Below are positions 55,430 through 64,000 of a stretch of DNA of 64,000 nucleotides, piece by piece (position 1 is the first letter of the stretch; the number at the start of each line of letters is the position of its first letter). The DNA is from Gammaproteobacteria bacterium. GTDB lineage: Bacteria > Pseudomonadota > Gammaproteobacteria > SZUA-229. Under the pieces are notes generated by a model, which saw only the letters and a list, made by a program, of their open reading frames with translations, had not been told where the DNA came from and did not search any database. Both the position numbers and the translations under genes were made by a program. The stretch is taken from positions 1 through 64,000 of the forward strand of contig JASBSR010000019.1 of assembly GCA_030148865.1 (NCBI GenBank), given 5' to 3'.

Positions 55430-56890
55430 ATGGCAATTCGTTGGGGTAGCTACAAAATAAAAGGTCTTTATGATGAACTCATCCGAGTAGCAGGTAAGCC
55501 ACGCTATGGCTCTGCCCCACTGTGCCAGTATTTGCGTGATCTGTCTGACAAAGAAATCGAAGAATACAAATCGGCTGCCGAAATGGCGATTGGTGTCATG
55601 GGTATCACCTTTACGGTGTATTCAGAAGAAGAGGGCTCAATCGACCGTGCCTGGCCGTTCGATATTATTCCACGTGTTATTCCCAAATCTGACTGGGACA
55701 AAGTCGAGGCAGGACTCAAGCAACGCGTTATCGCGCTCAATCGCTTTATTGACGATATTTATCATGACCAGAATATTGTCAAAGACGGCGTTTTTCCCGC
55801 CAGCCTGCTGGAAAACTCGGTCAATTTTCGTAAACAATGCGTCGGTATTGATCCGCCGGGTGGTATCTGGGCGCACATCTGTGGTTCAGATCTGGTGCGC
55901 GACAAAGACGGCACCATCTACGTGCTGGAAGATAACTTACGCGTGCCCTCGGGCGTATCCTACATGCTGGAAAATCGCCAGGTGATGAAGCGGGTATTCC
56001 CCGACTTATTCGAAAATCAGAATATTATGCCGGTCGATGATTATCCGTCCAAACTTTATGACATGCTGGCCACGCTTTCGCCACGTGCTATTGAACAGCC
56101 AGAAATTGTGGTAATGACACCGGGGATCTACAACTCTGCGTACTTTGAACACGCCTATCTGGCACAACAGATGGGTGCTGAGCTGGTTGAGGGTCACGAT
56201 CTCGTGGTGCTGGATGATAATTGTGTTTATATGCGCACGGTCGATGGTTTGTCGCGTGTCGATGTTATTTATCGCCGCATTGATGATATGTTCATTGATC
56301 CGGAAGTATTCGATAAATCATCACAGCTAGGTGTGACCGGGCTGATTCGTGCCTGGAAGGCGGGCAATGTTGCGCTGGCAAATGCGCCTGGCGCTGGTGT
56401 AGCAGATGATAAAGTTGTCTATTCATATGTGCCCGATATTATCCGCTATTATTTAAATGAAGAACCTAAAATAGATAATGTGCCGACCTACCGCTGCTTT
56501 ATACCGGAAGAAAAAAAATATGTACTCGAACACATTGCCGAACTGGTGGTCAAGCCTGCGAATGAGTCTGGTGGCTATGGTATGTTGATTGGCCCGCACG
56601 CCACTATCAAAGAGCGTGAAAATTTCAAAAAGTTGATAAAAAAAGACCCGCGTAATTATGTCGCCCAGCCTATGGTGACAATCTCGACGGCGCCCACACT
56701 GGTGAATAATCGTGTTGAGCCACGACATCTTGATTTGCGTCCGTTTATTCTGAGCTCACCCGATGATGATGTCTATGTTACTACCGGTGGCCTCACGCGT
56801 GTGGCCTTGCGCAAAGGCTCAATCGTGGTAAATTCATCCCAGGGTGGTGGCAGCAAAGACACCTGGATTGTCGACGACGGAGGTCATTAA
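55430..56890 (+). CDS. circularly permuted ATP-grasp protein (type 2)
   Basis: The 486-residue protein matches the circularly permuted ATP-grasp family of Anbu operons. Landmarks are FTVYSEEEGSIDRAWPFDIIPRVI, DLVRDKDGTIYVLEDNLRVPSGVSYMLENR, AELVVKPANESGGYGMLIGPHA and PRHLDLRPFIL with SSPDDDVYVTTGGLTRVAL. ATP-grasp enzymes form amide bonds via acyl phosphates, so it may ligate amino acids or a peptide acted on by Anbu or the metallopeptidase. It is nearly contiguous with the alpha-E gene, which starts 2 bp after its TAA. Confidence 0.92.
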   Translation: MAIRWGSYKIKGLYDELIRVAGKPRYGSAPLCQYLRDLSDKEIEEYKSAAEMAIGVMGITFTVYSEEEGSIDRAWPFDIIPRVIPKSDWDKVEAGLKQRVIALNRFIDDIYHDQNIVKDGVFPASLLENSVNFRKQCVGIDPPGGIWAHICGSDLVRDKDGTIYVLEDNLRVPSGVSYMLENRQVMKRVFPDLFENQNIMPVDDYPSKLYDMLATLSPRAIEQPEIVVMTPGIYNSAYFEHAYLAQQMGAELVEGHDLVVLDDNCVYMRTVDGLSRVDVIYRRIDDMFIDPEVFDKSSQLGVTGLIRAWKAGNVALANAPGAGVADDKVVYSYVPDIIRYYLNEEPKIDNVPTYRCFIPEEKKYVLEHIAELVVKPANESGGYGMLIGPHATIKERENFKKLIKKDPRNYVAQPMVTISTAPTLVNNRVEPRHLDLRPFILSSPDDDVYVTTGGLTRVALRKGSIVVNSSQGGGSKDTWIVDDGGH

Positions 56891-56891
56891 T

Positions 56892-57812
56892 ATGCTCTCG
56901 CGTGTCGCTGAAAATATATACTGGATGGCTCGCTATATTGAGCGTGCGGAAAATACCGCGCGTATTATCATGGTCAACACCCATTTATTGCTCGATATGC
57001 CGAAAGGTGAGCAGCTGGGCTGGAAACCGATTATTCAAATTCTCGATTGTCAGCAACCCTTCCTTGAGTGCTACGATGATTTTACCGGGCGTAATGTTCT
57101 TAAGTATCTAATCTCCGATCCAGATAGCCAGAATTCAATTTTGTTTGCACTACAGATGGCACGAGAAAATGCTCGCACCATACGTGACATTATTCCGCGT
57201 GAAGCATGGGAACATATCAATGATCTGTATCAGATTGCAAAGCGAAATGCGATCAGTGGCTACTCTAAAAAAGGTCGCTATGATTACCTTAAGCAAGTTA
57301 TTCTCGGTGCGCAGACTATGACGGGCTTGCTTGCCGGTAGTATGTTGCACGATATAGGCTACGACTTTTTGCGCATGGGGCGAAATCTTGAGCGCGCAGA
57401 AATGACCACGCGTATTATCGACGTGCGTTCAGCTAACTTGTTGCCGGAACATGACGGCCTGACCCCGTTTGGTAATATCCAGTGGATGAGTGTGTTGAAA
57501 TCTTTAACTGCATATCAGATGTATCGCCGTACCTATCAGGTGCGCATACGGCGCCCAGACGTACTCAAATTTTTATTAAAAGACAAAAAATTTCCGCGTT
57601 CTTTTTTTCATGCTTTATTGGAAGTGAAGCATTGCTTGCTTAACCTGCCACGCAACGAAGAAGCTATTATACTACTCAATGATGTTGGTAAAAAAGTGTT
57701 GCGTGCTGATCAGGCAATTTTGAAGCAGATTGAATTGCATCGTTTCATTGATGCGTTACAGCTTGGAACTGCAAATCTGCATAATGCCATTACACGTATT
57801 TATTTCCAATAA
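56892..57812 (+). CDS. alpha-E domain protein (DUF403)
   Basis: The 306-residue helical protein has the alpha-E start MLSRVAENIYWMARYIERAENTARI. ENARTIRDIIPREAWEHINDLY and FLRMGRNLERAEMTTRIID, which repeat the ER-E motif, follow. ATG 56892 is chosen because it follows the ATP-grasp stop directly; a longer frame extends back into that gene. Alpha-E proteins almost always pair with circularly permuted ATP-grasp proteins, perhaps as substrate carriers. The transglutaminase that often follows is absent here. Confidence 0.92.
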   Translation: MLSRVAENIYWMARYIERAENTARIIMVNTHLLLDMPKGEQLGWKPIIQILDCQQPFLECYDDFTGRNVLKYLISDPDSQNSILFALQMARENARTIRDIIPREAWEHINDLYQIAKRNAISGYSKKGRYDYLKQVILGAQTMTGLLAGSMLHDIGYDFLRMGRNLERAEMTTRIIDVRSANLLPEHDGLTPFGNIQWMSVLKSLTAYQMYRRTYQVRIRRPDVLKFLLKDKKFPRSFFHALLEVKHCLLNLPRNEEAIILLNDVGKKVLRADQAILKQIELHRFIDALQLGTANLHNAITRIYFQ

Positions 57813-57856
57813 GAATCCACGATTAGATATTGTTATACCGATAGTGTGAGATAGTT

Positions 57857-58396
57857 ATGAGTAACCCATTTCAGGAGCAATTGCTAAAGGCAGGGCTTGT
57901 CACCCGGCAACAAGTCAAAAAAGCAAACCAGCTAAAAGGCAAAATAAAAAAAGAGCAACACGCTAAAAAAATTACTCCGGTTGACGAAACAAAACTAAAA
58001 ATTCAGCAAGCGGCTGAGGCGAAACGAAGTCGTGATCGCGAACTCAACCAGAGAAAGCAGGTGCAGGCCAGACAGCAGGCCATCTCGATAGAGATTGACC
58101 AGCTAATTACCAATAATTTGGTAGTGCGCGACCAGTATTGTGAAATAGCTTATAATTTTGAGCATAACAAAAAAATAAAACGAATATACGTGAATGATGA
58201 TATGAAACTGAAAATCATTCAGGGCAGACTGGGTATCGCACGCATTAAAGGTTGTTATGAACTCGTGCCTCGGTCTATTGCTATAAAAATCCAGCAACGC
58301 AATACTAAACGCGTAATTTTGTTCAGCGATGAGCAGGAAGCGGGTGATGATGACCCATACGCAGACTATCAGGTTCCTTCCGATATCATCTGGTGA
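57857..58396 (+). CDS. DUF2058 family protein (YaiL-like)
   Basis: This 179-residue, highly basic N-terminal helical protein (NPFQEQLLKAGLVTRQQVKKANQLK...) has a C-terminal DUF2058 domain (AYNFEHNKKIKRIYVNDDMKLKIIQGRLGIARIKGCYELVP). The E. coli homologue YaiL is a ribosome- or nucleoid-linked protein of unclear function. It is 44 bp after the alpha-E gene and may share its transcript, but is not a known Anbu partner. Codon use is A-rich in the N-terminal half because of lysines. Confidence 0.85.
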   Translation: MSNPFQEQLLKAGLVTRQQVKKANQLKGKIKKEQHAKKITPVDETKLKIQQAAEAKRSRDRELNQRKQVQARQQAISIEIDQLITNNLVVRDQYCEIAYNFEHNKKIKRIYVNDDMKLKIIQGRLGIARIKGCYELVPRSIAIKIQQRNTKRVILFSDEQEAGDDDPYADYQVPSDIIW

Positions 58397-58603
58397 CGCG
58401 GGTCTGGTCTTTGCGCTCTGGCCAGGTCATGGCTGAAATTACTTCAATGGTGCAACTAATCGCGCAGCCAGGCGACTGATTCCAGTGTTTGTCCGCTACG
58501 GGCGTGAGATTCCTGTGGCGAGTGGATGGACAAAATTGTAATATAAGTGTCTGTGATCGGTGATCGCGTACTCAGTGATGTTCAACTTAGCAATGGTGTG
58601 TCT

Positions 58604-59833
58604 GTGAAGCTTCTTTTCCGCGTAATTGTGCTGTTTTCCCTTATAGTATTAACCGCCTGCAGCCAGGAAAATCCACCTGCCGATGCGCCTGCCAATGTTT
58701 CAGCTGCTGCGGGTGAAAATCTTGTTGCGCTGACCTGGGATAACGTGCCGGGTCGCACTTACTGGATCTACTACAAGCAGGGGGCCAGCGTTGATTTAGA
58801 CAGTCACGATGGTATTCTATACAATCACCCCTCGCCGTATCTGGTGCAAGCTCTGTCAAATGGGCTTGAATATGCATTTGCAGTGACGTCCTCGCAAAGT
58901 GGCAGCAAAGTTGGCCCGTTTTCGCCTGTGGTGACAGCCACGCCTCGTCAACTCAGCCCGACGGTTGCCTGGACTGTGGGCACATCATTAACCGCCAATA
59001 ATCTACTCAGCGTGGCTTACGGGGCGGGAATTTATGTCACAGTCGGGGATGCGGCCAGCGTTTTTGTGGCGAACTATAGTTACACCAGCCCCGGTGGCGT
59101 CACTGCCTGGAATCCGGCTACGTCTTTGCCTGTTACTGGCAGTACCAATCTGAGTGCGGTGATTTATGATGGTGCACGTTTCATGGCCCTGGGCACTGAT
59201 GGCACTGTGATCAAAAGCAGCTCGACAGATGTGCTCACCTGGGTTGCGGCGAGTGGTATCACGGGGGCTACAAAAATGAATGATATGGCTGCCGGCGCGG
59301 GTCGTTACGTTGCGGTTGGTAACGCAGGTGAGATTTATACTAACCTCGGCGACGCTGCGAGCGCCGCCTGGACGCTACAGAGCTCGGGCACAGGGTATGA
59401 CCTTTACGGTATTTCCTACCTGAATGGTCGATTTGTGGCAGTGGGTGCATTCGGCACCCTGCTCACCAGCACTGATGGTGTCAAATGGGTGTCGCCAGCA
59501 TCCGGCATTGGTGACTCGCTGCGCAAAGTTGCCTACGGAGCCAGTACCTATGTCGCTGTCGGCGATGCGGGTGCCATCACATCCAGTTCGGACGCCATCA
59601 CCTGGACCGCGCAGAGCGTGTTACCCGGCGGACAAAGTCTGCATGGCATAAGCTTTGGACCAGATAACCAGTTTATCGCTGTAGGTACTGCTGGCACGCT
59701 GGCTTATAGTGCGACGGGTGCAGATAACTCATGGCTAACAGCGAACGCTGGTTCAGTCGACCTCAATAGTATTGCCCCAAATCTGGTATTTATCGCAACG
59801 GGTGCGGCAGGTGCCAATGTCAGTGGCAAATAA
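58604..59833 (+). CDS. lipoprotein with FN3-like and propeller-like repeats
   Basis: The preferred start GTG 58604 gives KLLFRVIVLFSLIVLTAC, a textbook signal peptide with lipobox LTAC; in-frame GTGs extend back to 58547. The mature 390 residues hold a fibronectin III-like domain (PANVSAAAGENLVALTWDNV...AFAVTSS). Repeats of the YCF48/BNR type follow, such as RYVAVGNAGEIYTN, RFVAVGAFGTLLTSTDGVKWVSPA and TYVAVGDAGAITSSSDAITW, giving a partial beta-propeller. It is likely an outer-membrane surface or periplasmic lipoprotein binding glycans or proteins. Function is unknown. Its G/S/T-rich content contrasts with neighbours. Confidence 0.75.
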   Translation: MKLLFRVIVLFSLIVLTACSQENPPADAPANVSAAAGENLVALTWDNVPGRTYWIYYKQGASVDLDSHDGILYNHPSPYLVQALSNGLEYAFAVTSSQSGSKVGPFSPVVTATPRQLSPTVAWTVGTSLTANNLLSVAYGAGIYVTVGDAASVFVANYSYTSPGGVTAWNPATSLPVTGSTNLSAVIYDGARFMALGTDGTVIKSSSTDVLTWVAASGITGATKMNDMAAGAGRYVAVGNAGEIYTNLGDAASAAWTLQSSGTGYDLYGISYLNGRFVAVGAFGTLLTSTDGVKWVSPASGIGDSLRKVAYGASTYVAVGDAGAITSSSDAITWTAQSVLPGGQSLHGISFGPDNQFIAVGTAGTLAYSATGADNSWLTANAGSVDLNSIAPNLVFIATGAAGANVSGK

Positions 59834-59995
59834 CGTCGGATAAAGTTTTTGCTTATCTGAATCAAACAGTGTGTCAGACACCAGGACCAGTCACAACTAT
59901 ATCTACTACGTGTGCACAGGATTGCGTATACAACTGGCAAAATGGGATTGAATCTGAGAGTATGAGAACCATGCTTCGGACAAAACCAGCGACTC

Positions 59996-62140
59996 ATGAA
60001 CACCGATAAGCTTCATCTTGTATTAATAAGCGTTCACGGTTTAATTCGTGCTCAAAATCTGGAGCTGGGTCGGGATGCGGACACCGGCGGACAAACAAAA
60101 TATGTTGTCGAACTGGCAAGGGCGCTCGGTGAGCACCCTCAGGTCGCACGTGTAGATCTGGTGACACGAAGGCTGGTTGGAAAAACAATCAGTCACGATT
60201 ACTCCGTGCCACTGGAGCGCATCAACGACAAAACCAGCATCGTTCGTCTCGATTGTGCCGATCAGGAATATTTACCTAAAGAACAACTTTGGGATCATCT
60301 CTACAACTTCTCGGATAACCTTCTGGCTTATCTTCATGAGAACGAACTAAGGCCTCATGTTTTTCACAGTCATTACGCCGATGCTGGTTATGTTGGCACG
60401 CGCCTGTCACATCAATTGAGCGTGCCGCTGGTGCATACAGGTCATTCGCTGGGTTTGAGCAAGCGCAAACGCCTGCTTGCATCCGGTATGAAAGGCGATG
60501 ACATTGAAAAACGCTACAATATGGCGCGACGCATCAATGCCGAGGAGAGTACACTCGGCGTTGCCAGTCGTGTCATTACCAGTACCCATCAAGAGATTGA
60601 AGAACAGTATGGACTCTATGATTATTACCAGCCGGAAAAAATGCGAGTGGTGCCGCCAGGCACAGATTTAACCAGGTTTCATCCACCGCAGGGCAATGAG
60701 TTTAATAGTGATATCGCTGGTGCAATTAATCGATTTTTTAGTGACCCTGAAAAACCGATTATTCTGGCACTATCACGTCCCGATCAACGCAAAAATATTA
60801 TCACCTTGATTGACGCTTTTGCCGAGTCTGAACCATTGCAAAAGCTTGCCAATTTATTAATCATTGCGGGTAATCGTGAGGATATCCGGGACCTTGACTT
60901 GGGCGCACAGGAGGTTATGACAGATATATTGCTGGCGATTGATCACGGCGATTTATACGGCAAGGTGGCTTATCCAAAGCATCATCTAGCTGATGATGTG
61001 CCAATCATTTACCGACTGGCAGCACTCAGCGGTGGTGTGTTTGTTAACCCGGCGTTGACTGAACCCTTTGGTTTAACTTTGATCGAGGCTGCTGCCAGTG
61101 GTTTGCCCATTGTTGCCACCGAAGATGGCGGACCACGCGATATTGTCGAAAACTGTCGCAATGGTTATCTGGTTGACCCGCTGGATAAAGATGCAATTGC
61201 TAATAGTCTGATAGCAACACTCAAAGATAAAAAGCAATGGCGAAAACTGGCTGACAATGGTATCGCGGGCGTTAACCAGCATTACTCCTGGCAGGGGCAT
61301 GCGGATCGTTATATCAAAGTGATACGGCCCATCATTGCCAATGCCGAGCCTGTTGTGAGGCTGGAATTGCAACGACGTAGTCGTCTATATCGTAATCGCT
61401 CGCTATTTTCTGATCTGGATCAAAGCTTGCTTGGTGATCCGAAATATTTACCAGAATTCACCCGGGTACTAAAAGAAAACGCCAGGTGCAGCAGTTTTGG
61501 CATCGCCACTGGGAGACGGCTGGATTCTGCATTGAAATTGATTAAAGCGAATAAAATTCCACTACCCGATGCACTGGTTACTAGCCTCGGTACTGAAATA
61601 TATTATGGTACACATTTAACCCGGGATACGGCCTGGACGGATCACATCGACTACCTCTGGCGTCCGGCTAAAGTGCGCGCCGTACTCAGTGAAATACAGG
61701 GTCTGAAATCACAGCCAAAACTTGAGCAGAGCCGATTTAAAATTAGTTATTACTACGATGCTGCTATTGCCCCCGGCCTAGATGAACTCAGACACTTGCT
61801 AATGCAAAATGACCTGACTGCAAATCTTGTGTTTTCGTTCGGCCAGTATCTCGACATCGTGCCGATTCGTGCATCCAAAGGACTGGCGCTGCGCTGGTAC
61901 GCAGAACAATGGGATATACCACTGGATCATATACTGGTCGCTGGCGGTTCGGGGTCGGATGAAGATATGATTCTGGGGAACACACTGGGTGTGCTGGTGG
62001 CAAACCGGCACAACGAAGAACTTTCTGACCTGATTGATCTTGAGCGTGTCTACTACGCAAAGCGACCCTATGCTGCTGGCATTCTTGAGGCCATCGAATA
62101 TTATGATTTTTTTAGCAGTTGCCGGGTGCCAGTGAAATGA
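59996..62140 (+). CDS. sps: sucrose-phosphate synthase
   Basis: The 714-residue protein has a GT4 glycosyltransferase (about 1-460): LELGRDADTGGQTKYVVELA, VFHSHYADAGYVGTRLS, PPGTDLTRFHPP, LSRPDQRKNIITL and NPALTEPFGLTLIEAAASG, the last being the nucleotide-sugar E-x7-E motif. A C-terminal HAD-like domain (about 470-714) begins SLFSDLDQSLLG, keeping the DxD. SPS makes sucrose 6-phosphate from UDP-glucose and fructose 6-phosphate. The next gene is a separate phosphatase overlapping by ATGA. In halophilic methylotrophs this is the first gene of sps-spp-fruK-ams. Confidence 0.95.
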   Translation: MNTDKLHLVLISVHGLIRAQNLELGRDADTGGQTKYVVELARALGEHPQVARVDLVTRRLVGKTISHDYSVPLERINDKTSIVRLDCADQEYLPKEQLWDHLYNFSDNLLAYLHENELRPHVFHSHYADAGYVGTRLSHQLSVPLVHTGHSLGLSKRKRLLASGMKGDDIEKRYNMARRINAEESTLGVASRVITSTHQEIEEQYGLYDYYQPEKMRVVPPGTDLTRFHPPQGNEFNSDIAGAINRFFSDPEKPIILALSRPDQRKNIITLIDAFAESEPLQKLANLLIIAGNREDIRDLDLGAQEVMTDILLAIDHGDLYGKVAYPKHHLADDVPIIYRLAALSGGVFVNPALTEPFGLTLIEAAASGLPIVATEDGGPRDIVENCRNGYLVDPLDKDAIANSLIATLKDKKQWRKLADNGIAGVNQHYSWQGHADRYIKVIRPIIANAEPVVRLELQRRSRLYRNRSLFSDLDQSLLGDPKYLPEFTRVLKENARCSSFGIATGRRLDSALKLIKANKIPLPDALVTSLGTEIYYGTHLTRDTAWTDHIDYLWRPAKVRAVLSEIQGLKSQPKLEQSRFKISYYYDAAIAPGLDELRHLLMQNDLTANLVFSFGQYLDIVPIRASKGLALRWYAEQWDIPLDHILVAGGSGSDEDMILGNTLGVLVANRHNEELSDLIDLERVYYAKRPYAAGILEAIEYYDFFSSCRVPVK

Positions 62141-62988
62141 ATCGGTTGTTACTATGTACCGATCTGGATCGCACCCTGTTACCAAATGGTGACGAACCGG
62201 AATCAGAGCAGGCGAGAGTGATTTTCAAACATCTGGTCAGTCATGCTGATGTCACACTGGCCTATGCTACAGGACGTCATCAACAACTGGTCGAACAGGC
62301 CATTGCCGAATATCTGTTACCGCAGCCTGACTATGTTATTGCTGATGTTGGTTCCAGTATTTATCAGGTCGCACAGCAGCAATGGCAATATCAGGATAGC
62401 TGGGAAAATGTCATTAAGCACGACTGGCGAGGTAACAGCACTTCTGACATACAGGAGTTATTTTCCGGCATAGAGCATTTGCAACTGCAGGAAGACGAAA
62501 AACAAAATCGCTATAAATTGAGTTACTACATCCCGGTATATGCCGATTATCAGGCAATTATTGATCTAATGGAGCAGCGACTGAGCCAGCACTCGATAAA
62601 GGCAAATCTAATCTGGAGTGTTGTGCAACACACAAATATTGGTTTGCTGGATGTTCTACCAGCGAGTGCAGACAAACTACGGGCGATTGAATTTCTTATG
62701 CAACAGCTAGACTTTGATCTTTCTCAGACTGTGTTTGCGGGTGATAGTGGTAACGATGTCGCTGTCATGCGTAGTCCGATACAGTCGGTGCTGGTCGCGA
62801 ATTCGGATGAGGATATTCGCAGCGCGTGTTTACGTCAGGCACAGAAAAATCAGCATGAGGCAAGTTTGTATATTGCACGTGGTGGCTTTATGGGTATGAA
62901 TGGCAATTATAGTGCGGGCATTGTTGAAGGTGTTGTACATTTTATTCCTCACGCCATTGACTGGTTAACACAGGATGCCAGGGTTTAA
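62137..62988 (+). CDS. spp: sucrose-phosphate phosphatase
   Basis: From ATG 62137 (overlapping the sps stop) the protein has 283 residues and HAD motif I CTDLDRTLLPNG. Family motifs are LAYATGRH, DYVIADVGSSIY, VFAGDSGNDVAVM (motif IV) and SVLVANSDEDI. It dephosphorylates sucrose 6-phosphate to sucrose. Four bases separate its stop from the preferred fructokinase start. All HAD catalytic Asp residues are visible. Confidence 0.93.
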   Translation: MNRLLLCTDLDRTLLPNGDEPESEQARVIFKHLVSHADVTLAYATGRHQQLVEQAIAEYLLPQPDYVIADVGSSIYQVAQQQWQYQDSWENVIKHDWRGNSTSDIQELFSGIEHLQLQEDEKQNRYKLSYYIPVYADYQAIIDLMEQRLSQHSIKANLIWSVVQHTNIGLLDVLPASADKLRAIEFLMQQLDFDLSQTVFAGDSGNDVAVMRSPIQSVLVANSDEDIRSACLRQAQKNQHEASLYIARGGFMGMNGNYSAGIVEGVVHFIPHAIDWLTQDARV

Positions 62989-62992
62989 ATAT

Positions 62993-63868
62993 ATGTCGGG
63001 CCCACTTATATTCGGTGAAGTTTTATTCGACTGCTTTCCTGATGGCAGTCGTGTACTGGGCGGGGCACCATTTAATGTTGCCTGGCATTGCCATGCATTT
63101 GGTTTGCAGCCCCTGTTTGTCTCTCGAATTGGTGAAGATGAAACAGGACAGCTTGTGGCAAAGGCTATGCAGGACTGGGGGATGAATACCAGTGCATTGC
63201 AGATTGATCGCGAACATGCAACTGGAATTGTCAAAATCAGCTTCCATGAGAGCGAACCTGCATACACCATCGTTAGTGATAGCGCCTGGGATTTCATTGA
63301 TCCACAGTTGCTACCTGAGGTTGACGGGCACAGTATGCTTTATCACGGTTCATTAGCACTCAGACACGAAACTTCTGCCCGCAGTCTGCAGGTGCTAAAG
63401 GCCGGCGCATCGTGCCCAATATTTATCGATGTGAATCTTAGAGCACCGTGGTGGAACCAGACGATGGTCAAGAGCAATATAAAACAGGGAAGCTGGATCA
63501 AACTCAATGTCGATGAGCTGGCCATGCTTGTCAATCAAGGTGACACACTAAACGAACGTGTGGAATATTTATTTTTGCACTATCCTGCAGAATTGATTAT
63601 TGTGACACAAGGTTCGGCCGGGGCAAGTATTTTTAGTCGCACAGAGTTAGTTTCCGTGAAACCTGAGACAATAACTGCTGTCGTAGATACCGTTGGTGCC
63701 GGCGATGCCTTTTGTAGTGTACTATTATTAGGCTTAGATCGGAGCTGGCCGCTACAGACAATGCTAGATCGAGCGCAGCAGTTCGCTAGTGCGGTTGTCG
63801 GGCAAAGAGGCGCGACAACTCAGAATGAGTCATTCTATAGTGATTTTATCAAGCACTGGAATCTGTAA
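62993..63868 (+). CDS. fruK: PfkB-type fructokinase
   Basis: From ATG 62993 (AGGG 8 bp upstream; ATG 62975 is an alternative) the protein has 291 residues. It has the PfkB sugar-kinase signatures LIFGEVLFDCFPDGSRVLGG with GGAPFNVAWH, VSRIGEDETGQL, and the catalytic DTVGAGDAFCSVLLLG with Asp base. It phosphorylates fructose, probably salvaged from sucrose cleavage by the next gene's product. Operon position in sps-spp-fruK supports a fructose-specific enzyme rather than ribokinase. Confidence 0.92.
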   Translation: MSGPLIFGEVLFDCFPDGSRVLGGAPFNVAWHCHAFGLQPLFVSRIGEDETGQLVAKAMQDWGMNTSALQIDREHATGIVKISFHESEPAYTIVSDSAWDFIDPQLLPEVDGHSMLYHGSLALRHETSARSLQVLKAGASCPIFIDVNLRAPWWNQTMVKSNIKQGSWIKLNVDELAMLVNQGDTLNERVEYLFLHYPAELIIVTQGSAGASIFSRTELVSVKPETITAVVDTVGAGDAFCSVLLLGLDRSWPLQTMLDRAQQFASAVVGQRGATTQNESFYSDFIKHWNL

Positions 63869-63889
63869 TATTTTTTTATTGCTAGTCTT

Positions 63890-63906
63890 CTGAGGTCACA
63901 CCTCAG
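63890..63906 (+). terminator. short hairpin between fruK and the next gene
   Basis: CTGAGGT-CAC-ACCTCAG is a perfect 7-bp stem with a 3-base loop in the 60-bp gap. An earlier T-run (TTTTTTT from 63871) lies upstream, not downstream, so it is not a standard terminator for the plus strand. It may modulate expression of the last gene. Confidence 0.4.
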
Positions 63907-63928
63907 CCAAATAAATGTTGCCACTATC

Positions 63929-64000
63929 ATGTATGAACAAGTTTCACATTCGCTACTAAACGAGATCATGACCCGGCTTAATCCCGAGATTAAGCAGCAG
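63929..64000 (+). CDS. ams: probable amylosucrase, N-terminus only (cut by window end)
   Basis: Only 24 codons are visible: MYEQVSHSLLNEIMTRLN and then PEIKQQ. The LL-x2-I-x2-RLxPE pattern fits the start of amylosucrase, and in halophilic methylotrophs ams follows fruK in the same operon. The product would split or polymerise sucrose (glucosyl transfer, releasing fructose). Too little is present to be sure of the family. Confidence 0.5.
   Translation, partial: MYEQVSHSLLNEIMTRLNPEIKQQ

Overview
The window looks like a chromosomal segment of a salt-adapted gammaproteobacterium. Support comes from the order DUF2062 // comEC-exbB-exbD-msbA-lpxK-trm112-kdsB, from mnmA-hflD, rsd, rlmKL and ygiQ, and from two complete compatible-solute routes: ectR//ectABC and sps-spp-fruK followed by the first codons of a probable amylosucrase. 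That sucrose gene order together with a MarR-regulated ect operon is known from halophilic methylotrophs such as Methylotuvimicrobium (Methylomicrobium) alcaliphilum. No C1 gene lies in the window, so a methylotrophic host is only an inference. I saw no rRNA, tRNA, CRISPR array or prophage.

Layout. 1-1.0 kb: a RAYT-type (REP-associated tyrosine) transposase flanked by REP-like repeats. 1.2-4.3 kb: GtrA, polyprenyl-phosphate glycosyltransferase and ArnT-like genes for envelope sugar transfer. 4.4-7.0 kb (minus): a membrane PAS-GGDEF-EAL protein whose leader carries a clear c-di-GMP-I (GEMM-I) riboswitch with a good sigma70-type promoter just upstream. 7.4-16 kb: a hydrolase, a GpsA-like dehydrogenase, a TrhA/hemolysin III protein, a 1280-residue FAD/Fe-S oxidoreductase, and a small envelope-lipid group (PqiA-like, acyltransferase, YiiX-like amidase). 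16-20 kb (minus): Sel1 protein, hflD, mnmA, nudJ, DUF2062. 20-30 kb: competence channel, ExbBD, lipid A/Kdo genes, rlmKL and rsd. 30.1-30.6 kb: a gene-free stretch with a strong intrinsic terminator that no ORF explains. 30.6-37.4 kb: small hypotheticals and a TolC/RND pump without an adaptor gene. 37.5-40 kb: an HD-GYP protein with an altered HD motif, next to an EAL protein with a degenerate GGDEF.

40.3-47.5 kb: ygiQ, a 163-bp MITE-like element touching its stop codon, then a bidirectional cluster (RMD1/DUF155 and RimK-like ATP-grasp on minus; DUF2817 peptidase-like and a GNAT-C39 fusion on plus). This cluster is the best candidate for a poorly described peptide-ligation/processing system. 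47.5-53 kb: ectoine genes and a Na+/solute symporter. 53-58 kb: the Anbu proteasome-like neighbourhood (zinc metallopeptidase, Anbu, circularly permuted ATP-grasp, alpha-E). 58.6-64 kb: a propeller-like lipoprotein and the sucrose operon, cut by the window edge.

Themes that link the genes are osmoadaptation (ectoine, sucrose, symporter), c-di-GMP control (riboswitch, two EAL proteins, one HD-GYP protein), envelope assembly, and two separate ATP-grasp/peptidase neighbourhoods. All calls come from reading the sequence and from family knowledge; no database search was run.
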